A stretch of DNA of 41,660 bases. It comes from Nocardia araoensis NBRC 100135. GTDB lineage: Bacteria; Actinomycetota; Actinomycetes; Mycobacteriales; Mycobacteriaceae. Position numbers and translations under genes: made by a program. The stretch spans positions 1 through 41,660 of the forward strand of contig NZ_BAFR01000103.1 in the NCBI RefSeq assembly GCF_000308435.1, in the 5' to 3' direction. This document shows positions 1 through 7,520 of this stretch, one piece after another (positions within the stretch are counted from its first letter, which is position 1; the number at the start of each line of letters is the position of its first letter). A model generated the notes under the pieces. The model did no database searches and was not told where the DNA came from. It worked only from the letters and a program-made list of their open reading frames with translations.

Positions 1-1236
1 GTCTACATGCTCAACCAGTCCCGCACGCCGTCCGAGGAGATCATCGAACGGCTGTCGACCCAGCTGGAACGCCTGCGGGTGCAGGCGGCCAACGAGGTGA
101 GGCTCAGCCAGACCACCGAGATCGACATCGCCGACGACGGGCGGCTGTTCGAATGCGGTTGGAGCTGGGGCATCGTGCGCAGCGCCGAACCCATCGACCT
201 CGTGCCGGGCCGGGTCAGCACTACGCCAGGGCACGCGGAATCCCGTCCCTACCTGTACTTCACGGCCGTCGCCCTGGACGGCATCAGCGATCTGTCGTCG
301 CAGCGCATCCGAGAACTCGATCTGCTGACCGACGAGCAGCGCACCCTCGCCGACGCGCTGCAGTTGCGCTTCGAGCTGACCCGCAACTATTGGTCGAGGG
401 TCGCCCGTTTCGACAGTGGCCGCTGGCCACTGGAGGACATCCCGTGGCGCACCTCCGACGGCGAGGAATCGGAGTACTTCAGTCTCGTGGTCGCCGCCGT
501 GCTCATCCAGGACCTGGTGTATCGGGAGAGCACCGAGGATCTGGCGCGCACGGTGTCGGTGCTCGACCAGCTGGCCCGCCGCGGGCGCATCACCAGCCGT
601 TTCACCGTCGATGATCCGGCCGCGCCGCTGCACTATCCGGGTGTGCGCCTGAACCTCGCGGGCAGTGAGGATATCGCCGACGGATCCCAATTGATCTGGT
701 ATGTCCCGGATTTCGCGACCCTGCTGCTCAAACGCTGCCTGGACGCCGCGCGCCTGCGCACCGACGTGGACACCCGCGACCGCTTGATGGCGCTGGCCGA
801 GGCGGCGATGGATCACCTCGACCAGCGGGTGCTGCGGGACGGCTCGGTGGTCGGCCTGTGGGACGACATCGGCAGGCTGGTCGGCGCGGGCGACGCACGG
901 GCGGAAGGGCCGTCCTGGTTCCTCACGGAGCGGATGATGGAGTGCCTGGTCATCGCGTACAGCACTTTCGAGCAACCGCCGCTGGCTCCGCAGGCGATGG
1001 TCGCCCGCGCGGTGGACCTGCTCAGCGAGGCCGAGCACCTGCTCAATCAAGAGGAGTTGGAGGTCGAAGGCCAGGATCTCTCGCCGAAACAGGCGGCGAT
1101 CAACCGGATCCGGCAGTCGCTCGACCGGGCCCGCCGCGTGCTGCGCGAACGTCCCGGCACCGCCTACAGCCTGGCCACCCAGGCCTTGGTCCAGCTCGAC
1201 GAACTGGCGTACGCGCGCCGGGACGCGACGCGGTAG
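1..1236 (+). CDS. SCO2524-family protein, probably 5'-truncated by the window edge
   Basis: No enzymatic motif is visible in this mainly helical soluble protein. It is assigned to the SCO2524 family because the next three genes match the SCO2523, 2522 and 2521 types in the same order as in Streptomyces. Recognisable stretches are 'PYLYFTAVALDGI', 'RWPLEDIPWRT' and 'EYFSLVVAAVLIQDL'. The last ~50 residues are charged and helical. An ATG lies at 7, but the frame is open to the first base, so the native start is probably upstream; from 7 the product is 409 aa. The stop lies 10 bp before the P-loop gene, which implies one operon. In Streptomyces an SCO2525-type methyltransferase gene precedes this one and would lie off the window. 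Coding is secure; the family name is from memory of gene order and sequence style. Confidence 0.75.
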   Translation, partial: VYMLNQSRTPSEEIIERLSTQLERLRVQAANEVRLSQTTEIDIADDGRLFECGWSWGIVRSAEPIDLVPGRVSTTPGHAESRPYLYFTAVALDGISDLSSQRIRELDLLTDEQRTLADALQLRFELTRNYWSRVARFDSGRWPLEDIPWRTSDGEESEYFSLVVAAVLIQDLVYRESTEDLARTVSVLDQLARRGRITSRFTVDDPAAPLHYPGVRLNLAGSEDIADGSQLIWYVPDFATLLLKRCLDAARLRTDVDTRDRLMALAEAAMDHLDQRVLRDGSVVGLWDDIGRLVGAGDARAEGPSWFLTERMMECLVIAYSTFEQPPLAPQAMVARAVDLLSEAEHLLNQEELEVEGQDLSPKQAAINRIRQSLDRARRVLRERPGTAYSLATQALVQLDELAYARRDATR

Positions 1237-1246
1237 GGGCGGCATC

Positions 1247-2161
1247 GTGCTGGTGTTCTCCACCTCCGACAAAGGCGGCACCGGACGGTCGGTGACCAGC
1301 TGCAACATCGCCTACCGGCTGTGCCGTTCCGGCCTCAACGTGGTCTACGCCGACTTCGACCTCGGCTCGCCGACGGCCGGCGCGCTGTTCGAGATCAGCG
1401 CGGCCGAACGCGGTGTGCCCAGCGGCGGCGTGCATTCCTACCTGCTCGGCGAGAGCGGAACCGTCGCCCGCGTCGACGTGGGCGCGGCGACCGATCGGCC
1501 GGAGCTGCGCCGGATCGGTCCCAACGCGGGCCGGCTGGTGTTGCTGCCCGGAGATGAGGGCGGCGCGGAATTCCTCACCGACGACGACGCGGTGGTGGAG
1601 CGGTGCGCGGAACTGCTGGTTGCGCTGGATCACGAGTTCCGCGTCGTCGTGGTCGATCTGAGCGCCGGCCGTTCCGCGGCGCTGCAGATCGTGTTGCAGG
1701 CCACCGCCCTGCCGCAACTGCGCGGGCTCACCACCCGATGGCTGATCTTCCACCGCTGGACCCGCCAGCACATCCTGGCCGCCGCCGGTCTGGTGTACGG
1801 CTCGCACGGACTGCTGAAGACCGGAGCCGAGTGCGGCCACGACCCGGAAGAGTTGCTCGGGTCGGTGCGTTACGTGCGCACCGCGGTGCCCGACGCCAAC
1901 TGGGACGGTGTCGCCCAGCGCCCGGCGCAGGCGGCGTGGCTGCAAGAGCAGGACACCGCGCTGCGGCGGCTGGCCACCGCCAAGCGGCTCGGCACGACGG
2001 CGGTGCTCGGCTCCACCCCGATCGAGCCGGTGCTGCAACGGCGCGAACAGCTCATTCTCGACGCCGATGTCAACGCCCAGATCGCCAACGAGCAGACCGC
2101 GCAGGCTTATGCCGAACTCGCTCGACGACTGGTCGACAACGCGACCTGGGAGAGGCTGTAG
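1247..2161 (+). CDS. SCO2523-family variant P-loop (MinD/ParA-like) protein
   Basis: This 304-aa protein resembles a deviant-Walker-A (MinD/ParA/SIMIBI) ATPase. The N-terminus carries 'STSDKGGTGRSVTSCNIAYRL', followed by the strand 'VVYADFDLGSPTAGALFEI'. The usual KGGxGK[ST] becomes KGGTGRS, so the main P-loop lysine is arginine while the signature lysine before the two glycines is kept. A Walker-B-like strand 'FRVVVVDLSAGRS' follows near residue 140. ATP binding or hydrolysis may therefore be altered or lost. The GTG start at 1247 lies 10 bp after the previous stop, and the TAG stop directly abuts the next ATG, so the genes are probably cotranslated. The role of the SCO252x cluster is not established to my knowledge; a ParA-like switch in a membrane or spatial complex is only inference. 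Confidence 0.85.
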   Translation: MLVFSTSDKGGTGRSVTSCNIAYRLCRSGLNVVYADFDLGSPTAGALFEISAAERGVPSGGVHSYLLGESGTVARVDVGAATDRPELRRIGPNAGRLVLLPGDEGGAEFLTDDDAVVERCAELLVALDHEFRVVVVDLSAGRSAALQIVLQATALPQLRGLTTRWLIFHRWTRQHILAAAGLVYGSHGLLKTGAECGHDPEELLGSVRYVRTAVPDANWDGVAQRPAQAAWLQEQDTALRRLATAKRLGTTAVLGSTPIEPVLQRREQLILDADVNAQIANEQTAQAYAELARRLVDNATWERL

Positions 2162-3172
2162 ATGCGGGATACCCAGGGCTACAGCGAGGCCACCGAACAG
2201 CCGCGAATCGCTCCGGTCCCGTTGTCGCACTTGTCGATCGAGGTCGGGCATTTCTACCTCAACGACATCACCTCCGACATCGAACGGGTCGGCGCGGAGT
2301 TCCGCCGCATCGTTCCGCTGGTGTCGGCCTTCACCGAGTCGGCCAAGGTGCAGTTCGGCCCGAACGCTCGGGTCAGCACCTGCTACCTGATCGACGACTA
2401 CTTCCAGCCCGACACCGACCCCTCCGCGATCCTCCCCAAGCTGCTCGGCGCCGCGGCCGACGCCGGATTGGTCATCGACTATCTGGCCAGGGAGTCCGCC
2501 TGCTGGCGGGCCGCGAGGTTCGTCGACGGTGTGGCGTTCGGTGAGCCGATCCCCGTGGCGGAGATGGTGGCCGCCCGCATCGTCGCCGAGCCCGCGCCGC
2601 CGAGCACCGGCCGCAGGCCGCCGACGGCGGAGTCGGGCTGGCTGTGCAACGGGCGCCGGTCCTCCGAGGACGAACGCGGCCAGGCCATGCGGCAACGGGT
2701 CTATCAGCCGCCGGAGGAGTTCGGCCGCCGGGAGCATTCGATCTTCCTCGACGTGGAACTGTGGAGCAAGCACGTCGTCGACGGGGTGGCGGTGACGCGC
2801 TGGTCCTGCCCGTTCCTGGCCGCGGTCTGGCATCTGCTGCGGCTGGGCATGCTGCGCTATCACGGTGCCGCCGTGGTGGATCCGCAACCATGGCGCCAAG
2901 AGGATCTCACGCCGCGCCGCTGGCACGACATCCCGCCGGTGGTGCAGCTGAATCCGTCCGCCGCGCCGTTCGCCGCCTACAAGACGCTGTCGATGCTGCC
3001 CAAGCGATACATCGCGATCGAGCACGCCGTGCGACTGGTCCTCGACCATCTCGATCTCGACGACGACGTGGTCGAGCAGATCATCGCCCGCGGCGGCGAC
3101 GAGCTGCCGCCGGTGGCGGTGCCGCGTGCGGTCAGCGAACGGCTCTCGCACCTGCTGCTCGACGGGGCCTGA
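2162..3172 (+). CDS. SCO2522-family protein
   Basis: A 336-aa soluble protein of unknown function in the third position of the SCO2524-2521 type operon. Its ATG begins on the base after the stop of the P-loop gene, which argues for translational coupling. Recognisable segments are 'LSIEVGHFYLNDI' near residue 25, 'VSTCYLIDDYFQP' near 80 and 'VARESACWRAARF'-like sequence near 110. The C-terminal half is rich in W, R and P around 'WSCPFLAAVWHLLRLGMLRY', a hydrophobic stretch that does not look like a true membrane helix. There is no signal peptide and no known catalytic motif. The 'IDDYF' segment could mimic part of a nucleotide-hydrolase fold, but that is speculation. The family call rests on gene order and sequence style. 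Confidence 0.78.
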   Translation: MRDTQGYSEATEQPRIAPVPLSHLSIEVGHFYLNDITSDIERVGAEFRRIVPLVSAFTESAKVQFGPNARVSTCYLIDDYFQPDTDPSAILPKLLGAAADAGLVIDYLARESACWRAARFVDGVAFGEPIPVAEMVAARIVAEPAPPSTGRRPPTAESGWLCNGRRSSEDERGQAMRQRVYQPPEEFGRREHSIFLDVELWSKHVVDGVAVTRWSCPFLAAVWHLLRLGMLRYHGAAVVDPQPWRQEDLTPRRWHDIPPVVQLNPSAAPFAAYKTLSMLPKRYIAIEHAVRLVLDHLDLDDDVVEQIIARGGDELPPVAVPRAVSERLSHLLLDGA

Positions 3173-3173
3173 C

Positions 3174-4145
3174 ATGGCCTCGTCCAAGCCGCTGGCCGTG
3201 CTCGGGGAAGTGCGCACCTGCCTGCTGCCGTCGGCGACGGCGCTAACTGGTCCGGAGGCCTGCGATTTGCTGGCGCTCATGCCCGGCTGCACGGTGCGCT
3301 GGCGGGAGCGGCCGGGCACGCTGGCGGTGTCGCCGACCACCGCGGTCGGCGTCGATTGCGATCTGGCCGTGGGCGAGCACAACGCCCACATCGTCGGAAC
3401 CGTGGCGACCAGCGCGGTCCTGTCCGGGGGCCGTGTGCTGCAGTCCAGCGCGCGCACTCAGGTGGTGCGCGCCGCCAACCGGCGCAGACAGACCTGGTCG
3501 CACTATTTGAGCCGCAAGGGCGTGACCGAGGTGATCAGTCGCCTGCCCGAAAGGACCGGCAACGCGGAGGCTTTGGCCGAGGGCTATCTCACCGGCCCGG
3601 TCGGCGCCGAGACACTGGATCTGGCCTCGATCAGCGAACGGCTGCTGGCCCGCCTGCGCGCCGACACCAGGCTGGACCAGAAGCCGCCGGTGCGGGCGGG
3701 CGCCACCCGGCTGCGCTGGGTCGCCTGGATCGGGGGCGGCGCGGGTCCCACGGCCAAGCTGCACCTGGACGACGCCAGCCTCCGCACGGTCCGGATGATC
3801 GTCCGCGACGAGGCCGATCTGCTTGCGGCGCAGCGGTTCTGCGAAGATCTGGCCGCGCACGACTGGTTGCTGACCGTCGTCACCGACGCGCTGGCGGAGG
3901 CCGACCGCTTCCCCTCGCACAGTCGCGAACGCACCGACATCCTCGCCCCGGTGCTGGAGGATCTCACGGGACTGTGGATGCCGGGAGCGCACACACCGCC
4001 ATCGATGCGGACGCTGTGGCAGAAACTGCAGACCGATCCCGGGTTGTCCCGCCAGTGGAACGCCCTCGTCGCGCGGCTGCAGAACCGCATCGCGGTCGCG
4101 ACCTTGGAGGCGCTGCGGCACAAGGCTTTCGACGCTGAATGGTAG
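3174..4145 (+). CDS. SCO2521-family protein
   Basis: A 323-aa protein of unknown function, last gene of the SCO2524-2521 type operon. The ATG at 3174 is preferred over an in-frame start 48 bp upstream because it follows the previous TGA by one base; the longer version would overlap the upstream gene. The N-terminus 'PLAVLGEVRTCLLPSA' and the central 'LRWVAWIGGGAGPTAKLHLDD' are typical of this group. No transmembrane segment, signal peptide or catalytic signature is apparent. The C-terminal ~100 residues look helical. The gene ends 3 bp before the convergent channel-like gene, leaving no room for an independent terminator. Coding is certain, the family name likely, the function unknown. Confidence 0.8.
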   Translation: MASSKPLAVLGEVRTCLLPSATALTGPEACDLLALMPGCTVRWRERPGTLAVSPTTAVGVDCDLAVGEHNAHIVGTVATSAVLSGGRVLQSSARTQVVRAANRRRQTWSHYLSRKGVTEVISRLPERTGNAEALAEGYLTGPVGAETLDLASISERLLARLRADTRLDQKPPVRAGATRLRWVAWIGGGAGPTAKLHLDDASLRTVRMIVRDEADLLAAQRFCEDLAAHDWLLTVVTDALAEADRFPSHSRERTDILAPVLEDLTGLWMPGAHTPPSMRTLWQKLQTDPGLSRQWNALVARLQNRIAVATLEALRHKAFDAEW

Positions 4146-4148
4146 CCG

Positions 4149-4970
4149 CTACATCCGGAACCACTTGCGCACCAGCAGCGCGAAGAACACCGACATCGAA
4201 ACCGTGCCCATCCACGCTTCCGCGGCGAACAACGGACGGGCGATCGGGCGCAGATCCTCGGTGTCGCCCGGGCCCAACGGGTTGATGAAGCCGGTCACGC
4301 AGGCATAGACCGTAGCGGCGGGCGAGGGATTGCCGTTCAGGGCCAAAGCGGCGACGGTGAACAGCACCAGCTGCACGGCCACCCAGCCGAGCAGCCAGAA
4401 CGGCCGGTACCCGTAGCCGCACAGCACATACGACAGTTGCCCGGTCCACCGCCGCCAGCCCGGCGGCAGTGCGAGAGTGCGCGCCCGCGCCAAGCGCAGA
4501 CCGCAGCGGTCCTGCGCTTCGTCGTCCTCGTTCATCCGGTACAGCGCGGCGCCTCTGCGGTAGGCGAGGGCCGCGTGACCGGGCAGTCGCGCCGCCGAGA
4601 GTTGGGCGCCCAACTGCTCGTATTCCTCGGCCAGCATGATGTTCTGCCGACTGCTCAGCCGCAGCGGACCGCGGAACTCGATCTCCGCGGCCAGCAGCGC
4701 CGCCGGGATCGCGCTCGGCACCCGCCAGCCGGCCTCGTCGGGCGCCGGTTGCCGTGCGGCGGCGTAGAGGTGCCGGAACACCAGGGAATCGGAGTGCCGC
4801 CGGGCGCTCGGCGGGTCGTAGTCGGCCAGGATCGCCTCGGCGTGCGCGGCGAACCGCTCCAGCTCGGCCGGCTCGGGACGGTCACCCCGATCGAGTTCGG
4901 CGGTGTATTCGTCCGCGCGCCTTGTGATCCGGGTCGAGACGGATGCGACGAAGGGCGAAATCTCCCCCAT
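4149..4970 (-). CDS. Two-TM membrane protein resembling an ion-channel pore with a degenerate filter
   Basis: A 273-aa protein with a ~180-residue soluble N-terminal part and a C-terminal hydrophobic module. The module has TM1 'FWLLGWVAVQLVLFTVAAL', a pore-loop-like region 'VYACVTGFINPLGPGD', and TM2 'WMGTVSMSVFFALLVRKWF' ending in a basic tail. The arrangement TM-pore loop-TM resembles Ion_trans_2 potassium channels, in which the loop reads TxGYGD; here it reads LGPGD, so the selectivity filter is not canonical. The N-terminal part contains a helical, TPR-like segment 'GHAALAYRRGAALYRMNEDDEAQ'. The ATG lies one base after the stop of the GNAT gene, so the two form an operon. It may be a non-selective channel or a sensor that kept the channel fold. 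The topology is well supported, the function uncertain. Confidence 0.7.
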   Translation of the reverse strand: MGEISPFVASVSTRITRRADEYTAELDRGDRPEPAELERFAAHAEAILADYDPPSARRHSDSLVFRHLYAAARQPAPDEAGWRVPSAIPAALLAAEIEFRGPLRLSSRQNIMLAEEYEQLGAQLSAARLPGHAALAYRRGAALYRMNEDDEAQDRCGLRLARARTLALPPGWRRWTGQLSYVLCGYGYRPFWLLGWVAVQLVLFTVAALALNGNPSPAATVYACVTGFINPLGPGDTEDLRPIARPLFAAEAWMGTVSMSVFFALLVRKWFRM

Positions 4971-4971
4971 G

Positions 4972-5448
4972 TCACGAGTCTAGCGGTAGGCCTCTCAACC
5001 GGTATTCGAAAACGTCGCGGGGCTCGCCGGGGCCGAAATACCGCTCGTCGTGCTCGACGAACTCGAACCCCGCCCGCTTGAACAGGTTGCTCGCGTGCTG
5101 ATTGTCCGGCCGCACGGTCAGATACACCACTTCGGCTCCCACATTCCGGCACGTCTGCAGGGTGCGGCGCAGCAGGCCGCGCCCGTACCCTCCGCCCTGG
5201 TGTCTCTTGGCCACCGCGAAGGTGAACAGCAGCGCCCGTCCCTTCTTCTCCAGAGTCAGCGCGTAACCGATCAGCGTCCCGTCCAACTCCACGACCAGCC
5301 ATTCGGATCCGTGCAGGTCGAACAGCTGGCGCAGCATCAGATACAGGTACGGTTCGGCGAACACCTCGGCCTCGATGGCCGCGATGTCTTCGAGATCGGC
5401 GAAGCGGGCCTGCCGGTATTCCGGCTGAGGCGCTTTGGCGATGTTCAT
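4972..5448 (-). CDS. GNAT-family N-acetyltransferase
   Basis: A 158-aa GCN5-related N-acetyltransferase, normal length for a single domain. The acetyl-CoA pyrophosphate-binding motif A is visible near residues 75-95: 'FAVAKRHQGGGYGRGLL', matching the R/Q-x-x-G-x-G/A pattern. The C-terminal motif 'NQHASNLFKRAGFEFVE' is typical of RimI/ElaA-like members, where an alpha-amine or amino-group substrate is acetylated from acetyl-CoA. The substrate cannot be read from sequence. It is the first gene of a two-gene minus-strand operon; its TGA is one base before the ATG of the channel-like protein, so the enzyme may act on or with that protein. The ATG start at 5448 is followed by a charged N-terminus typical of a cytosolic protein. 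Confidence 0.88.
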   Translation of the reverse strand: MNIAKAPQPEYRQARFADLEDIAAIEAEVFAEPYLYLMLRQLFDLHGSEWLVVELDGTLIGYALTLEKKGRALLFTFAVAKRHQGGGYGRGLLRRTLQTCRNVGAEVVYLTVRPDNQHASNLFKRAGFEFVEHDERYFGPGEPRDVFEYRLRGLPLDS

Positions 5449-5643
5449 CCGCTCCCTACTGCCAGGGCATAGGCCGTCCGATTCCAGCTTAAACGTCTCT
5501 CACCGAGCGGGGTCAGTGTAGAACCAGCGGAATCGTCCCCGGCGCGGCGCGCGGACGGTGTCGCGTCCGCGCCGGGGCGACCCGGGGATGATGCGGCAGT
5601 GTGGGCAGCGAAGGGCGGTCGGACTCGCTCGTCGCGCAGCGGG

Positions 5644-5858
5644 CTACTTCGGGGGGAAGCGCAGCGCGCCGTCGGGGCGGATGACTTCGCCGTTGAGGTA
5701 GTCGTTCTCGATGATGGCGGCGGCCAGCTCGGCGTACTCCTCGGAACGACCCATGCGCTTGGGGAACGGCACCTGCGGGCCCCAGTAGGCCTCCAGCTGG
5801 TCGGCGGCCTTGCCGTAGGCGGGGGCGTCACCACGCGGATGCCCACCGGCGACAGGTG
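5644..5858 (-). pseudogene. C-terminal remnant of a short-chain dehydrogenase (3-hydroxyacyl-CoA dehydrogenase type)
   Basis: The minus strand encodes the C-terminus of an SDR: '[20 protein letters not shown]' followed by '[20 protein letters not shown]'. This is the classic end of type II 3-hydroxyacyl-CoA / 2-methyl-3-hydroxybutyryl-CoA dehydrogenases. Just upstream, in another frame, is '[11 protein letters not shown]', which belongs to the same fold (normally followed by 'IAPG'). The substrate-loop region between them is deleted and the frame shifts near 5822-5835. Nothing of the Rossmann N-terminus (TGxxxGxG) or catalytic YxxxK remains, so ~70 of ~255 residues survive. It lies just downstream of, and in the same direction as, the TetR gene. 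It is therefore a dead former partner of a fatty-acid or branched-chain acyl-CoA catabolic locus. Confidence 0.75.
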
Positions 5859-5875
5859 GTTGAATTATCCAGAAG

Positions 5876-5890
5876 GAGAATGACGTTCTC
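5876..5890. promoter_or_regulatory. GAGAA-N5-TTCTC inverted repeat at the end of the TetR gene
   Basis: GAGAATGACGTTCTC overlaps the TetR stop codon. It has the same outer half-sites and the same 15-bp length as the strong palindrome at 6661-6681. It may be a second operator, placed where the promoter of the now-broken SDR gene would sit, or a chance match. Confidence 0.35.
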
Positions 5891-6542
5891 AACCGCGGGC
5901 GAAACCGTGCGCGCAGAAGTTCCATACTTCGGACGCGGTGATCGGATTCTGTGTTTCGTCGTCGGACGCTTCCGCAGACTGCGCGGTGAACATGACGGTT
6001 TGCATGACCATGGCCGCCGTGCGGCGCGAGTCGACCTCCGGACGCAGTTGCCCGGCGTCCTTGGCCAGGTCCATCAGTTCGGTGAACAGCGCCAGCAGCG
6101 GCGCGTGCGCGAGCTTCACGTGATCGGGATGCGAGATCAGCAGCCGCGGTGCGAAATCGGTGAACAGGGGGCGTTGTGCCGACGGATCCGGCCGGCACAG
6201 CTCGAACAGCAGCTCGACGGCGACCTGGAGCTTGTCCAGCGGGTCGGTCCGGCCGTCGGCGGCGGCGCGCAGCTGATCGGACGTGCGGCTCAGGGCGTCC
6301 TCGAAGAGGGCGAGCAGCAGCTCGTGTTTGCCGTCGAACTGCAGGTAGAAGCTGCGCAGCGACTGCCGCGAGCGGTCGACGACCTCCTGCACGGTGAAGT
6401 CCGTGCTGCCCTTCTCGGTGATGATCGCCTGGGCCGCGTCCAGGAACCGCTGCACACGCTCCTCGGCCCGCAACTTCGCGGTGCGCAGAGAGCGCTCGAC
6501 GGCGCGCTGCTTCCAGGCCGGGTTCTCGCTCGGGCTGGTCAC
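5889..6542 (-). CDS. TetR/AcrR-family transcriptional regulator
   Basis: A 217-aa TetR regulator. The N-terminal helix-turn-helix lies at about residues 30-75: '[20 protein letters not shown]' followed by '[15 protein letters not shown]'. The ligand-binding C-terminus is all-helical. The GTG start at 6542 has a GAGG Shine-Dalgarno five bases upstream. The gene sits between two broken acyl-CoA catabolic genes, a truncated enoyl-CoA hydratase (divergent) and an SDR C-terminus (downstream), so it most likely evolved to repress that pathway in response to an acyl-CoA. A strong palindrome at 6661-6681 between it and the hydratase remnant is the obvious operator. The regulator is intact although its local targets are not, so it may control distant genes or be on its way to loss. 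Confidence 0.88.
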   Translation of the reverse strand: MTSPSENPAWKQRAVERSLRTAKLRAEERVQRFLDAAQAIITEKGSTDFTVQEVVDRSRQSLRSFYLQFDGKHELLLALFEDALSRTSDQLRAAADGRTDPLDKLQVAVELLFELCRPDPSAQRPLFTDFAPRLLISHPDHVKLAHAPLLALFTELMDLAKDAGQLRPEVDSRRTAAMVMQTVMFTAQSAEASDDETQNPITASEVWNFCAHGFARG

Positions 6543-6660
6543 GAGCGCCTCGGTCCTCGGTCATATGAGGAGAACATGCATGCACTGTACCGGAGAATGG
6601 GTGTGTCATCGGGTTCTCGGGTCGCCGTGTCCGCCCAGTTCCGAGACTTCTCTTTACGTT

Positions 6661-6681
6661 TGTGAGAATATTATTCTCGCA
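6661..6681. promoter_or_regulatory. Palindromic operator, probably for the adjacent TetR regulator
   Basis: The core GAGAATATTATTCTC (6664-6678) is a perfect palindrome around one central base. With flanks, 9 of 10 arm positions pair across 21 bp. It lies 118 bp upstream of the TetR start and 53 bp upstream of the enoyl-CoA hydratase start, in the AT-richest part of the gap, as expected for a site controlling divergent promoters. Confidence 0.7.
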
Positions 6682-6734
6682 ACAGTCGAGCATGCCCGCA
6701 CGTGCTCGGCCTTCCCGGACTCGAGGAGCTCGAT

Positions 6735-6950
6735 TTGCACATTCGCTATGAGGTCGCCGACCGGATCGCCACCATCACCCTCGACCGGCCGGAGGCGGCC
6801 AACGCGCAGAACGGCGAACTACTCGACCAGCTCGACGCCGCGTGGGTGCGCGCCGCCGAGGACGACGAGGTGGCGGTCATCGTGCTACGCGGGGAGGGCA
6901 AGCACTTCTCCGCGGGCCACGATCTGAAGCGGCTGCCGAGGTTCCACGGT
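6735..6950 (+). pseudogene. Truncated enoyl-CoA hydratase/isomerase (N-terminal ~70 residues)
   Basis: Reading from the TTG at 6735, which has a GAGGAG ribosome site six bases upstream, the protein begins '[20 protein letters not shown]'. It continues to 'VIVLRGEGKHFSAGHDL', the crotonase CoA/oxyanion-hole segment (hFSaGhDl). A GTG at 6702 gives a longer alternative. After about residue 70, near 6945-6950, similarity stops: the frame stays open to 7322 but runs antisense through the neighbouring WXG100 gene. A normal hydratase has ~260 residues, so the oxyanion-hole second strand, catalytic glutamates and trimerisation domain are missing. The abrupt end at the edge of a lower-GC WXG100 segment suggests a recombination junction rather than gradual decay. 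Confidence 0.78.
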
Positions 6951-7031
6951 CTTGGATATGTCGCCCCGCTGCTGGCACGCCGCGATCCGTCGTCCACGCT
7001 TGCATCCCAGATATCCGAGCGGTCCTGCTCG

Positions 7032-7520
7032 TCAGTCGCCGACGAACAGGAGATATCCGTTGGCGCGGAGGGCGATGGACGATGCTCGCCTCAGCAGGTC
7101 GACAGCCTGCCGCTCGGCATCGGTCCGTACGTCGATCTCCTCGATCTGATCCAGGATCAAGGCGAGCTGGTACCGGTTGAACATGGTATCGCCGTAACGG
7201 TAGATGCCCCGCACCAAGCTGGTGTCGGGCTGCGCAGCGCACAGCCTGAACAGCGTTTCGTCCGCATCGTCACCGAAGCGGTGTATCTCGGCATGGTTGA
7301 TGTCCTGTACAACGATGTCTAAAGCCACCCGATCCCTACTCATCTCCAAATGCGCATCGCCGAACGCCTCCGCGGCGGCGCCGCTCCAGCTTCCGGAAAG
7401 GATCGCGGCGACTCTGCTGTCGAGTCCATCGAGTTGATCCTCGATGAACCCGGCCAGCCCGGTCAACTGGGTTGCGACTTGCTCGAGCTGATCAATATCG
7501 ACGGTGAACCGGCTGCTCAT
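7032..7520 (-). CDS. WXG100 domain fused to an immunity-like domain
   Basis: A 162-aa chimera. Residues 1-59 are the first helix and turn of a WXG100 (ESAT-6/EsxA-like) protein, with the W-S-G turn at residues 45-47 ('LSGSWSGAAAEAF'). The second WXG100 helix is cut short at Met60. From there the sequence changes to 'VVQDINHAEIHRFGDD', 'YRYGDTMFNRYQ' and the ending 'ANGYLLFVGD'. These I recognise as typical of a small cytosolic family seen beside polymorphic toxins. Met60 (ATG at 7343) looks like the former start of a separate ~103-aa gene, so the fusion probably arose by an in-frame deletion. The start codon overlaps the stop of the upstream WXG100 gene (ATGA). GC is lower than in neighbouring genes. 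No toxin gene is adjacent. The WXG100 part is secure; the immunity-like label is from memory and less certain. Confidence 0.65.
   Translation of the reverse strand: MSSRFTVDIDQLEQVATQLTGLAGFIEDQLDGLDSRVAAILSGSWSGAAAEAFGDAHLEMSRDRVALDIVVQDINHAEIHRFGDDADETLFRLCAAQPDTSLVRGIYRYGDTMFNRYQLALILDQIEEIDVRTDAERQAVDLLRRASSIALRANGYLLFVGD

Noticed and set aside
1100..3457. 785-residue minus-strand reading frame
   Set aside because: It is antisense to the SCO252x operon, is rich in Arg/His/Gly without any family pattern, and arises from GC-rich third positions of the real genes.
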